Shown: in pieces, positions 30,820 to 38,754 of the stretch
Layout: each line of letters begins with the position of its first letter
How positions within the stretch are numbered: position 1 is the first letter of the stretch
Assembly: GCA_030690545.1 (NCBI GenBank)
Contig: JAUYGN010000121.1
Span: 1-38,754 of the forward strand
Origin: Solirubrobacteraceae bacterium
Lineage (GTDB): Bacteria; Actinomycetota; Thermoleophilia; Solirubrobacterales; Solirubrobacteraceae
Length of the DNA: 38,754 nucleotides
Direction of reading: 5' to 3'
Program-made: the position numbers and the translations under genes
The notes under the pieces: generated by a model
Database searches by the model: none
The model's input: only the letters and a program-made list of their open reading frames with translations
What the model was told of the DNA's origin: nothing

Positions 30820-32559
30820 ATGATCCGCAACTCCTCGACCGATCTCGATCCCTCGACTCGATGGGGAGGCCGACGCGCACTCACGCTTCCCATCGCTGCC
30901 TCCGTCGTCCTCGCCATGGCGCTCGCCGGCTGCGGCGGCTCGGACGGCTCCGGAGGCGCCTCGGGCCCGAAGGCGGCGGCGATCGCCGCCAAGGAGGCCT
31001 CGCAGCCGCGCCGCGGAGGGACGATCGAGTATGGCCACTATCAGGAGCCGCCGTGCCTCGTGACGACATGGGTGCAGACCGGCTATCTCACCCGGCAGTA
31101 CCTCGAGCAGCTCATCACCGTCGACGACAAGGGGAAGTTCCTGCCCTGGCTCGCCGACGCATGGGAGATCTCCGACGACAAGAAGACCTACACGTTCCAG
31201 CTCAAGCGCGACGTGACGTTCAGCAACGGCGAGCCGTTCGACTCGGCCGCCGTCAAGGCGAACTTCGACAACTGGTTCTCGACCGATCCCACGCGTCGCA
31301 ACGGCTATGTCGCGTTCCACGTCGAAGACCACATCGACCGCATCGAGACGCCCGACGACCACACCGTCGTCTTCCGGCTCAAGCATCCGCATCACCCGTT
31401 CCTCAGCGCCCTCTCGCAGTACGCCTTCGGCTTCCTCGCCCCGAGCGTCATCAAGAAGGGGCCCGAGGAGTGGTGCGTGCGCCCGGTCGGCACCGGCCCG
31501 TTCGTCGTCGAGAAGTGGAACCGCGGCTCGAACGTCGTCCTGAAGCGCAACCCGAGCTACAGCTCGCCGCCCGGCGACGTCGAGAACAAGGGCCCGGCGT
31601 ACGTGGAGGGCATCAACTGGAAGTTCCTCAAGGACAACACGGCGCGCTGGGGATCGCTGAAGTCCGCTGAGTCGGACGTCATCTACGACGTTCCGGGCGT
31701 GAACTGGGCGGAAGCCAACCAGCGCTACGAGATCCTGCAGCACGTCACCGGCGGGCGTCCCAGCCAGCTCGCGCTCGCCGTCGACCACGAGCCGTTCAAC
31801 GACGTCCGCGTCCGCAAGGCGTTCCAATACGCCTCCGATCGTCGCAAGGCCGTGGAGACGGTGTTCCAGGGGGCGGTGCCGTACAACGGCAACGGCGCGC
31901 TGAGCACGAGCTCGCCCGAGCACGTGGAGGAGCTCGAGGACTACTACGGCCACGATCCCGACAAGGCCAACCAGCTGCTCGACGAGGCTGGCTGGACCGA
32001 GCGCAACGGCGACGGTACCCGGACAAAGCGGGGCAAGCCGCTGACGGTCCGCATCGTCTACGGCGCGGGCTCCATCATCAGCGGCGACGGCGCGCAGTTC
32101 CTACAGGTCGTGCAGGACCAGGCCAACCAGGTCGGCTTCGACGTCCAGCTGAAGCCGATCACGACAGCCGAGTTCTTCGCCGGCAAGGGCCGCCAGCCGG
32201 GTGAGTACGAGATCCAGCCCGGCTACTGGGTCGCGCGCAGCGCGGAGATCTTCCAGGTCGTCTGGAAGCCCGACGCGAAGGTCCCGGACGGCACGGTCAT
32301 CCCGAACGCGAACAACCCGTCCCGGTTCCAGGAGCCGGAGGTGTGGAAGCTCGTGCGCCAGGCCGATCGCACGTACGACGACGCGAAGCGCACGGCGCTC
32401 TATCAGGAGGTCCAGCGCGCGCTCGTCGAGAAGCACGCCGTGACGGTGGGCGCATACCCGCTGACGGTGACGCTGGCGCTCGGTGACAACCTCACCGGGA
32501 TCCGGTTGAACGCGTCGATCGGCGAGCCGATCTTCAATGACGCGTACTTCGTGAAGTGA
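30820..32559 (+). CDS. Peptide/solute-binding lipoprotein of ABC transporter
   Basis: A 579-residue family 5 extracellular solute-binding protein. The signal peptide ends in LAGC (Cys38), a lipobox, so it is tethered to the outer face of the membrane. Family features include WLADAWEISDDKKTYTFQLKRDVTFSNGEPFDSAAVK and GTGPFVVEKWNRGSNVVLKRNPSY. It presents substrate to the two permeases that follow. Proteins of this type next to LLM monooxygenases often serve uptake of sulfur compounds or small amides; the ligand here cannot be read. ATG 30820 begins directly before a basic/hydrophobic signal sequence. The stop overlaps the next gene's GTG by 4 bp. Confidence 0.92.
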   Translation: MIRNSSTDLDPSTRWGGRRALTLPIAASVVLAMALAGCGGSDGSGGASGPKAAAIAAKEASQPRRGGTIEYGHYQEPPCLVTTWVQTGYLTRQYLEQLITVDDKGKFLPWLADAWEISDDKKTYTFQLKRDVTFSNGEPFDSAAVKANFDNWFSTDPTRRNGYVAFHVEDHIDRIETPDDHTVVFRLKHPHHPFLSALSQYAFGFLAPSVIKKGPEEWCVRPVGTGPFVVEKWNRGSNVVLKRNPSYSSPPGDVENKGPAYVEGINWKFLKDNTARWGSLKSAESDVIYDVPGVNWAEANQRYEILQHVTGGRPSQLALAVDHEPFNDVRVRKAFQYASDRRKAVETVFQGAVPYNGNGALSTSSPEHVEELEDYYGHDPDKANQLLDEAGWTERNGDGTRTKRGKPLTVRIVYGAGSIISGDGAQFLQVVQDQANQVGFDVQLKPITTAEFFAGKGRQPGEYEIQPGYWVARSAEIFQVVWKPDAKVPDGTVIPNANNPSRFQEPEVWKLVRQADRTYDDAKRTALYQEVQRALVEKHAVTVGAYPLTVTLALGDNLTGIRLNASIGEPIFNDAYFVK

Positions 32560-33560
32560 GCGCGCCGGTGGGTCACGTCGTGGATGGGGCGCCCCGCGAC
32601 AGGGTGTCCCGCCGTCCGCTTCGAGCGGCCCTCACGGTGGCCCGCCGGCTCGGCGGAGCGGTGTTCGTGCTCTGGGCGACGGCGACGTTCACGTTCGTCG
32701 TCCAGCTCTTCATGCCCGGCGACCGGGCGACGATGATCATCAACACGCAGGCGGGCAACCTCCAGAGCCCCTCGGCCGAGCAGCTTGCCGCGCTGAACGC
32801 CAGGTACGGGTTCGACGACTCGTATCTCGCCCAGTATGTCCGTTACATCGGCGATCTCGCGCAGGGCGACCTCGGCATCTCATACAACCAGCATCAGCCG
32901 GTGACGGAGATCATCGCCGCGCAGATCGGGCCGACGATCGTGCTGACGCTGTCGGCGCTCGTGCTCGCGTGGCTGATCTCGCTCGTCGTCACCGTGCTCG
33001 CGACCGGGCGTGACAATGCCTGGTCGCGCGCGGCCACCGGCTTCCAGATCGTGACGGCGGCGCTGCCGCCGTACTGGATCGGGACGATCTTCCTCGTCGT
33101 GCTGTCGGTCCAGCTCGGGATCTTTCCCGTCGAGGGCAGCAACACGCTCGTCGGGACGATCCTGCCCGCCTTCACGCTGGCGATCCCGCTGTCCGGGTTC
33201 CTCGGGCAGATCACGCAGGACGAGTTCGCCCGCGTGCTCGACCAGCCGTTCGTGACCTCGTCGCGAACGCGCGGCATCGGCGATCTCGGGGTCCGGCTCA
33301 AGCACGTGCTGCGTCACGCCGTCCTGCCCGCGGTCACGCTCTCGGGCTGGGCGCTAGGCGCGCTCTTCTCCGGGGCCGTGCTGATCGAGGTGGTGTTCTC
33401 CCGCCAGGGCATCGGCGGCGTCCTCGTGCAGGCGACCAACGGCCGCGACATCCCGCTCGTGACCGGCGTCATGCTCGCGTCGGCCGCGATGTACATCGTC
33501 GCGAACCTGCTCGTCGACATCGCCTATCGGTTCATCGATCCGCGGCTGAAGAGCGCATGA
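32556..33560 (+). CDS. ABC transporter permease, DppB type
   Basis: A 334-residue inner-membrane permease. After a basic N-terminus, a helix at about 30-50 is followed by a large external loop (FMPGDRATMIINTQAGNLQSPS...YGFDDSYLAQYVRYIGDLAQGDLGISY), the signature of DppB/OppB proteins. Five more helices follow, with the cytoplasmic coupling segment near TSSRTRGIGDLGVRLKHVLRHAVLPA. It pairs with the next gene to form the channel. GTG 32556 overlaps the upstream stop (GTGA), and the stop overlaps the following ATG. Confidence 0.93.
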   Translation: MSAPVGHVVDGAPRDRVSRRPLRAALTVARRLGGAVFVLWATATFTFVVQLFMPGDRATMIINTQAGNLQSPSAEQLAALNARYGFDDSYLAQYVRYIGDLAQGDLGISYNQHQPVTEIIAAQIGPTIVLTLSALVLAWLISLVVTVLATGRDNAWSRAATGFQIVTAALPPYWIGTIFLVVLSVQLGIFPVEGSNTLVGTILPAFTLAIPLSGFLGQITQDEFARVLDQPFVTSSRTRGIGDLGVRLKHVLRHAVLPAVTLSGWALGALFSGAVLIEVVFSRQGIGGVLVQATNGRDIPLVTGVMLASAAMYIVANLLVDIAYRFIDPRLKSA

Positions 33561-34438
33561 GCACGATCGCGATCGATGCTCCCGGCGCCGCCGGCGCCGC
33601 CCGGATCGGGGCGCTCCTGCGGAGCCTGCCGGTCGGGGTTCGCATCGCGGGCGCGATCGTCGCGCTGTATCTGCTCGCCGCGGTGCTGCCGGGCCTGCTG
33701 CAACCCCACGATCCGTTCGCGACCGATCTCGACGCTGCGCTGCAGGGCCCGTCGGTCGCCCATCCGTTCGGCACCGACCAGTCCGGTCGCGACGTCCTCT
33801 CCCGCGTCATCGAGGGCACCCGGCAGTCGCTGGCGATCGGCGTCGGTGCGACGGCGCTGAGCTTCGTGTTCGCGCTGGCGCTCGGCATCGCCGCGGGTCT
33901 CGGGGGGAAGCTCGTCGACGGCGCGATCAATCGATTCCTCGAGGTGCTCTTCGCGTTCCCGATCCTCTTCGTGGCGCTCCTGTTCGTTGCCGTGTTCGGG
34001 CAGAGCGTGACGACGCAGATCATCGCGGTCGCGATCGGCACCGCGCCCGGCTATGCCCGCATCATCCGCGGACAGTTCTTGACGGTGAAGGGCTCGGCGT
34101 ACGTCGAGGCGGCGCGGGCCGTCGGGCACTCGTACGGGAAGATCGTGCGCCAGCACGTCTTCCCCAACGCGATGCGGCCGCTTGTCGTGATGTTCACGCT
34201 CGGCGTCGGGCAGGCGATCGTCTGGGCTTCCGGCCTGGCGTTTCTCGGGCTGGGCGTCGCTCCACCGTCTCCGGAGTGGGGCGCGCTGCTGGATGCCGGC
34301 CGCGCCTATGTCACGAGCGCGTGGTGGCTCGAGCTCACCCCCGGCCTCGCGATCGTCGTATTCGCCTTGTCGGTCACGATCGTCGGCCGACACGTCCAAG
34401 AACGTCTCGAAGGAAAGGTGAAGGTGCAGCCACTATGA
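33557..34438 (+). CDS. ABC transporter permease, DppC type
   Basis: A 293-residue permease of the DppC/OppC type. The N-terminal helix (VRIAGAIVALYLLAAVLPGLL) leads to HPFGTDQSGRDVLSRVIEGTRQSL, diagnostic for this subfamily. The EAA-type loop that contacts the ATPase is EAARAVGHSYGKIVRQHVFPNAMRPL. About six helices are visible in all. ATG overlaps the DppB-type stop (ATGA), and its own stop overlaps the ATPase start in the same way, so the operon is tightly coupled. Confidence 0.93.
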   Translation: MSTIAIDAPGAAGAARIGALLRSLPVGVRIAGAIVALYLLAAVLPGLLQPHDPFATDLDAALQGPSVAHPFGTDQSGRDVLSRVIEGTRQSLAIGVGATALSFVFALALGIAAGLGGKLVDGAINRFLEVLFAFPILFVALLFVAVFGQSVTTQIIAVAIGTAPGYARIIRGQFLTVKGSAYVEAARAVGHSYGKIVRQHVFPNAMRPLVVMFTLGVGQAIVWASGLAFLGLGVAPPSPEWGALLDAGRAYVTSAWWLELTPGLAIVVFALSVTIVGRHVQERLEGKVKVQPL

Positions 34439-36120
34439 GCACGCTTGCCGTTGATCGCGACGAGGCCCCGCTGATCCGCCTGGCTGGCCTGCGCGTCTCG
34501 TTCGGAGGACCCGCCGACGCCGTCTGCGACGTCTCGTTCGCTCTGCAGCCGGGGCGTGCGCTGGCGATCGTCGGCGAGTCCGGGTCTGGCAAGAGCGTCA
34601 CCGCGCGCACGCTCGTCGGCCTGACCGGTGGGCGCGCGCGCGTCGGCGTCGACCGCTACGAGTACCGCGGACGCGACGTGTCCGCCCTGCACGACCGCGA
34701 GTGGCGTCGGCTGCGCGGCAAGGAGATCGGGTTCGTCACGCAGGACGCGCTCGTCTCGCTCGACCAGCTGCGGCCGGTCGGCAAGGAGGTCGGAGAGGGC
34801 CCGCGGCTGCACGGCGAGGCGGGCTCGCGCGCGCAGCTGCGCGCGCGCGTCGTGTCGTTGCTGCGCGACGTCGGCGTCCCCGAGCCGGAGCTGAAGGCGC
34901 GTCAGCTGCCGCACGAGCTGTCGGGCGGCCAGCGTCAGCGGGCGCTGATCGCCGCCGCGCTGGCGCTCGATCCGGCGCTGTTGATCGCCGACGAGCCGAC
35001 GACGGCGCTCGACGTCACGATCCAGGCGCAGGTGCTCGAGCTGCTGGAGGCCACGCGCGAGCGCGGCAAGGCGCTGATCATCATCAGCCACGACCTCGCC
35101 GTCGTCTCGCGGATGGCCGACGACGTGCTCGTCATGCGCTACGGCGAGGTCGTCGAGCGCGGGCCCGCCGACGCCGTCTTCGGCGATCCCCAGCACGCGT
35201 ACACGCGCAAGCTGCTGGATGCGGTGCCATCGGCGCATTCGCGCGGCGCGCGCCTGTCGCCGTCGTCGGCGCCGCGGCTCGCGACGGCGTCCTCCGACGA
35301 CCGCACGCACGTCGCCGAGCGCGTGGGCGGCTTCGATGGCCCGCTGCTGCGGGCCACGGGCCTGTTCAAGAGCTTTCGTGGACCGGATCGCGTCTCGCGC
35401 ACGGTCGTGCAGGACGTGTCGTTCGAGCTCGGGGTCGGCGAGACGCTGGGCATCGTCGGCGAGTCCGGCTCCGGCAAGTCGACGACCGCGCGGCTCGTGC
35501 TCGCGCTCGAGCGCCCCGATGCCGGCACCGTCGAGCTGGCCGGAAAGCCGTGGTCGCAGCTGGCCGAGCGCGAGCGGCGATCGCGGCGCCAGGACGTCTC
35601 GGTCATCTATCAGGATCCGCTGAGCTCGTTCGATCCGCGCTGGCCGATCGAGCGGATCGTGCGCGACAGCGTCGACAAGAGCCACATCGGCGATGGGCGC
35701 GCGCGCGTGGGCGAGCTCCTGGACCTCGTCGGGCTGGAGCGATCGCTGCGCCACCGCCGGCCGCTGGAGCTCTCCGGGGGTCAGCGTCAGCGCGTCGCGA
35801 TCGCGCGTGCGATCGCCGTCGATCCGGCCGTGCTCGTCTGCGACGAGCCGGTCTCCGCGCTCGACGTGTCGATCCAGGCGCAGGTGCTCGACCTGCTCGC
35901 GGACCTGCGCGACGAGCTCGGCGTGAGCCTGCTGTTCATCTCCCACGACCTCGGCGTGGTCCACCACCTGTCCGACCGCGTGCTGGTCATGAAGGACGGC
36001 ATCGTCGTCGAGCAGGGGCTCGCCGACGACGTCTTCCTGCGTCCGCAGCATCCGTACACGCAGCATCTCGTGGCCGCGGTTCCGCGACTCGAGGTCGAGG
36101 CTCCGCGGGTCGCGGCATGA
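34435..36120 (+). CDS. Fused double ABC ATPase (DppD-DppF type)
   Basis: A 561-residue protein with two complete nucleotide-binding domains, replacing the separate DppD and DppF ATPases. Domain 1: Walker A GESGSGKS (47-54), signature LSGGQRQR, Walker B LLIADEPTTALD (D186-E187). Domain 2: GESGSGKS (342-349), LSGGQRQR, VLVCDEPVSALD. Each domain ends with an oligopeptide-type extension (HAYTRKLLDAVPSA and HPYTQHLVAAVPRL). It drives import through the two permeases. ATG 34435 overlaps the DppC stop. Longer open frames on either strand across this gene are by-products of its GC-rich codons. Confidence 0.95.
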   Translation: MSTLAVDRDEAPLIRLAGLRVSFGGPADAVCDVSFALQPGRALAIVGESGSGKSVTARTLVGLTGGRARVGVDRYEYRGRDVSALHDREWRRLRGKEIGFVTQDALVSLDQLRPVGKEVGEGPRLHGEAGSRAQLRARVVSLLRDVGVPEPELKARQLPHELSGGQRQRALIAAALALDPALLIADEPTTALDVTIQAQVLELLEATRERGKALIIISHDLAVVSRMADDVLVMRYGEVVERGPADAVFGDPQHAYTRKLLDAVPSAHSRGARLSPSSAPRLATASSDDRTHVAERVGGFDGPLLRATGLFKSFRGPDRVSRTVVQDVSFELGVGETLGIVGESGSGKSTTARLVLALERPDAGTVELAGKPWSQLAERERRSRRQDVSVIYQDPLSSFDPRWPIERIVRDSVDKSHIGDGRARVGELLDLVGLERSLRHRRPLELSGGQRQRVAIARAIAVDPAVLVCDEPVSALDVSIQAQVLDLLADLRDELGVSLLFISHDLGVVHHLSDRVLVMKDGIVVEQGLADDVFLRPQHPYTQHLVAAVPRLEVEAPRVAA

Positions 36121-37436
36121 CGCACGTCAGGCTCGGCGTCAACGTGCTCGGCGTCGGGTGCCATCCGGGCGCCTGGCGCAGCGGCGAGGTGGCGCCGGCG
36201 GCCCTCTACGACGTCGAGTACTTCCGGCGCGTCGCGCGGATCGCCGAGCGCGGGACGCTCGACGCGATCTTCCTCGCCGACCAGCCGGGGCTGCAGGAGC
36301 TGCCCGTGCAGCGGCCCCCGATGACGTCGCTCGAGCCGACGGTCGTGCTCGCGGCGATCGCCGCCGCGACCGAGCGGATCGGCGTCGTCGCAACGGCGTC
36401 GACGTCGTACAACGAGCCGTTCAACATCGCCCGTCGGATCGTCAGCCTCGACCACGTCAGCGGCGGTCGCGCCGGGTGGAACGCCGTCACGACGTACTCG
36501 CCGACGGCGTCGGCGAACTTCGGCAGCGCCGCCCCGGCGAGCCACGACGATCGCTACGGCCGCGCCGACGAGTTCCTGACCGTCGCGAAGGCGCTGTGGG
36601 ACAGCTGGGCCGACGACGCGTTGGTCGGTGACGTCGACCAGGGCACGTACGCCGACGCCGAGCGGATCGAGCCGATCGACCACGTCGGGGAGCACTTCTC
36701 GGTGCGCGGGCCGCTGAACGTGCCGCGCTCGCCGCAGGGCCGCCCCGTGCTCGTGCAGGCGGGCGGCTCCGAGCAGGGCCGGGCGCTGGCGGCCAAGCAC
36801 GCGGAGGCCGTCTTCACGAGCCAGCTCACGCTCGAGTCCGGCCAGGCGTTCTACGCCGACCTCAAGGCGCGCGCCGCTCGTGCGGGGCGCAACCCCGACG
36901 GCGTGCTCATCCTGCCCGGGCTGACGACCGTCATCGGCGGCACCGAGGCGGAGGCCCGAGCGCGCTACGAGCGCCTGGAGGAGCTCGCCGGCGGCAGCGG
37001 CAGCCTGTGGCAGCTCGGGCTGACGTTCGGCCTCGACGTCGACGAGCTCGATCTCGACGCCCCGCTGCCGCTCGAGCAAATCGCGCCGCGCGCCGCTTTG
37101 CAATCGTCGCACGGCTTCCAGGATGCCTTCCTGAGCCTCGCTCGCCAGGGGCTGACCGTGCGCCAGATCGTGACGCGCTTCGCCAGCGGGCACCGGCTCG
37201 CGATCGGCGCTCCGGAGCAGATCGCCGACACGATCGAGCGGTGGGTGCGCGAGCGCGCCGCGGACGGCTTCAACCTCATGCCCGACGTGTTCCCGACCGG
37301 CCTGGAGGCGTTCGTCGACCACGTCGTGCCCGAGCTGCGCCGCCGTGGCCTGCTGCGCAGCGAGTACGAGGGCACGACGTTGCGCGACCACCTCGGGCTC
37401 GCGCGCCCCGCGCCTGCAGACGCGGTGGCCGCATGA
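36117..37436 (+). CDS. LLM-class FMNH2-dependent monooxygenase, NtaA/SnaA type
   Basis: A 439-residue TIM-barrel flavin monooxygenase. Family features are YFRRVARIAERGTLDAIFLAD (first helix), TSLEPTVVLAAIAAATERIGVVATASTSYNEPFNIARR, SLDHVSGGRAGWNAVTTYSP, GPLNVPRSPQGRPVLVQAGGSEQGRALAAKHAEAVFT, and a C-terminal DGFNLMPDVFPTGLEAFVDHVVPELRRRG. This subfamily includes nitrilotriacetate, dimethylsulfide and pristinamycin IIA oxygenases; it uses FMNH2 from a separate reductase. The reductase at 30047 is the likely partner. Together with the transporter, it suggests import and oxidative cleavage of a small organic compound. ATG overlaps the ATPase stop (ATGA). The exact substrate is unknown. Confidence 0.93.
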   Translation: MTHVRLGVNVLGVGCHPGAWRSGEVAPAALYDVEYFRRVARIAERGTLDAIFLADQPGLQELPVQRPPMTSLEPTVVLAAIAAATERIGVVATASTSYNEPFNIARRIVSLDHVSGGRAGWNAVTTYSPTASANFGSAAPASHDDRYGRADEFLTVAKALWDSWADDALVGDVDQGTYADAERIEPIDHVGEHFSVRGPLNVPRSPQGRPVLVQAGGSEQGRALAAKHAEAVFTSQLTLESGQAFYADLKARAARAGRNPDGVLILPGLTTVIGGTEAEARARYERLEELAGGSGSLWQLGLTFGLDVDELDLDAPLPLEQIAPRAALQSSHGFQDAFLSLARQGLTVRQIVTRFASGHRLAIGAPEQIADTIERWVRERAADGFNLMPDVFPTGLEAFVDHVVPELRRRGLLRSEYEGTTLRDHLGLARPAPADAVAA

Positions 37437-37711
37437 CGCGAGAGCCGGCCCGTGCCGGCGTGGCGCGTGCGGCGGCGTAGTGCCCGTCCGTGCCGGGTCG
37501 TGGCGGCCCGTGCTGGCCGTGCTCGCCGGCGGCCCGCTGCCGTTCCTGCTCGCGGCGCGCTGGCGCTGCTCGTGAGCATCGCCGCCCTGGCCGGCCTGCC
37601 GCACCGGCTGAGCAGGCAGCAGGGCCCCGCGGCGCGGCACCCCGGCGTCGTCGACCCGATACGCCGTGGCTGAGGACTGCACATCAGAGATGAACGATCA
37701 GAGGAGTGACC
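37437..37711. other. Gap with short hydrophobic fragments, no clear gene
   Basis: Two out-of-frame pieces (VPVRAGSWRPVLAVLAGGPLPFLLAA and ALLVSIAALAGLPHRL) could be remains of a short membrane protein, but the match is too weak to call. The last 20 bp hold the ribosome site for the aldo/keto reductase. Confidence 0.3.
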
Positions 37712-38754
37712 ATGACTGACCAGCTACGACCGCTCGGACGCACCGGCGTGTGGGTGAGCCCGCTGACGCTCGGCGCGATGAACTTCGGCGCGCGCGCGAA
37801 CGCCGACCACGCCGACGGCATCCGCATCATCCATGCGGCGCTCGACGGCGGGATCAACGTCATCGACACGGCCGACGTGTACTCCCGGGGCGAGTCCGAG
37901 GAGATCGTCGGCAAGGCCCTTGCCGGAGGACGTCGCGAGAGCGTCTTCCTCGCGACGAAGTTCCATGGGCAGGTCGGGCCCGCTCATCACCGCGGCAACT
38001 CGCGGCGCTGGATCTACCAGGCCGTCGAGGACAGCCTGCGCCGCCTCGGCACGGACTGGATCGACCTCTACCAGGTCCACCGTCCCGAGGACGAGACGGA
38101 CTTCGAGGAGACGCTCGGTGCGCTCACCGACCTCGTGCGCGCCGGCAAGATCCGCTACGTCGGCACGTCGACGTTCGACCCGTGGGAGGTCGTCGAGGGC
38201 CAGCACGTCGCGCGCGAGCGCGGCTACGCCCGGGTCGTGTCCGAGCAGCCTCCGTACTCGATCCTCGCGCGCGGCATCGAGCGCGAGCTGCTGCACGTCA
38301 CGCAGCGCTACGACATCGCGGTGCTGCCGTGGAGCCCGCTCGCGGGCGGCTGGCTGTCGGGCCGCCACCGGCGCGGAGAGGAGCAGCCGCGCTCGTCGCG
38401 CGCCGACCAGTTCCCGGCCCGCTTCGAGCCGAGCCATCCCGCCAACGCGCCGAAGCTCGACGCGGCGATCCGGCTCAACGAGCTCGCCGAGGAGGTCGGC
38501 ATCCCGCTCGTCCATCTCGCGCTCGCGTTCGTGCTCGAGCACCCGGCGGTCAGCTCGGCGATCATCGGCCCGCGGACGCTCGAGCAGCTGGAGAGCCAGC
38601 TCGGCGCCGTCGACGTGCGGCTGAGCGACGACGTGCTCGACCGCATCGACGAGATCGTGCCGCCCGGCGTGACGATCAACGCCGCCGACGAGGGCTACGT
38701 CCCGGAGCACCTGGTCGATCCGCGCCGCCGGCGCGGCGGGCTGCGCGACCGCCC
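37712..38754 (+). CDS. Aldo/keto reductase, C-terminus beyond window
   Basis: The first 347 residues of an NADPH-dependent aldo/keto reductase, with no stop before the window edge. It has the catalytic tetrad D52, Y57 (DTADVYSRG), K83 (LATKF) and H123 (YQVHRPED). The cofactor-binding segment near the end is SSAIIGPRTLEQLESQLGA. It belongs to the YghZ/Tas-like branch that resembles potassium-channel beta subunits. A good ribosome site (gaggag, about 6 nt spacing) precedes ATG 37712. It is the next gene after the LLM monooxygenase, 275 bp away, and may act on an aldehyde released by that enzyme; this is inference. Confidence 0.92.
   Translation, partial: MTDQLRPLGRTGVWVSPLTLGAMNFGARANADHADGIRIIHAALDGGINVIDTADVYSRGESEEIVGKALAGGRRESVFLATKFHGQVGPAHHRGNSRRWIYQAVEDSLRRLGTDWIDLYQVHRPEDETDFEETLGALTDLVRAGKIRYVGTSTFDPWEVVEGQHVARERGYARVVSEQPPYSILARGIERELLHVTQRYDIAVLPWSPLAGGWLSGRHRRGEEQPRSSRADQFPARFEPSHPANAPKLDAAIRLNELAEEVGIPLVHLALAFVLEHPAVSSAIIGPRTLEQLESQLGAVDVRLSDDVLDRIDEIVPPGVTINAADEGYVPEHLVDPRRRRGGLRDR

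Noticed and set aside
34701-36116. Fusion of the monooxygenase with an upstream 472-residue domain
   Set aside because: That part is an out-of-frame reading of the ATPase gene; the ATG at 36117 overlaps the ATPase stop as in the rest of the operon.
34306-37682. Very long open frames opposite the ABC ATPase and monooxygenase genes
   Set aside because: They are reverse-strand shadows caused by GC-rich third positions; the rightward genes have complete domain sets and overlapping starts and stops.

Overview
This is a high-GC actinobacterial chromosome segment, probably from the class Thermoleophilia (Solirubrobacterales-like). That placement is inferred from the base composition, the actinobacterial families present (DUF1707 protein, actinomycete-type integrative element) and tRNA genes without an encoded CCA; no search was run.

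Layout. 1-2646 is host chromosome: a glycosyltransferase cut by the window edge, a membrane-anchored transglycosylase-like/M23 peptidase, and the 5' stub of a zinc alcohol dehydrogenase. 2691-19931 is a 17.24-kb integrative element of the AICE type (actinomycete integrative and conjugative element) sitting in a tRNA-Val(UAC) gene. A 19-bp repeat marks both ends (2672-2690 and 19913-19931). Its backbone is a tyrosine integrase, an Xis-like HTH protein, a RepSA-like rolling-circle initiator, a Pra-like small protein, a GntR/UTRA (KorSA-like) repressor and an FtsK-like DNA translocase. Its cargo is a leftward operon with a Type III restriction-modification pair (mod, res), a COG1078 HD phosphohydrolase, a YwgA-like protein and a GNAT acetyltransferase. 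It also carries an HNH-like protein, a two-gene unit of unknown protein plus M48 metalloprotease, and at least two frameshifted genes.

Right of the element, 19981-20291 is a tRNA-Lys(UUU) interrupted by a 238-nt group I intron in the anticodon loop. Then come a DUF1707 protein, tRNA-Glu, a 165-bp imperfect palindrome, and a leftward operon recQ-purN-purH-SF2 helicase.

27.4-38.75 kb holds a small zinc-binding protein, the remnant of an SsuD-like flavin monooxygenase behind a well-formed promoter/operator, and a LuxR-type regulator. It ends with a divergent cluster: leftward flavin reductase and a degenerate RibBA-like protein; rightward a peptide-type ABC transporter (binding protein, two permeases, fused double ATPase), an NtaA/SnaA-type flavin monooxygenase and an aldo/keto reductase cut by the window edge. 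The likely theme is uptake and FMNH2-dependent oxidation of an organosulfur or similar small compound, with flavin supply encoded alongside.

The most notable items are the defence-like cargo of the element, the intron-containing tRNA-Lys, the T-arm exchange in tRNA-Val, and a 16-bp sequence shared by three regulatory regions of the element.
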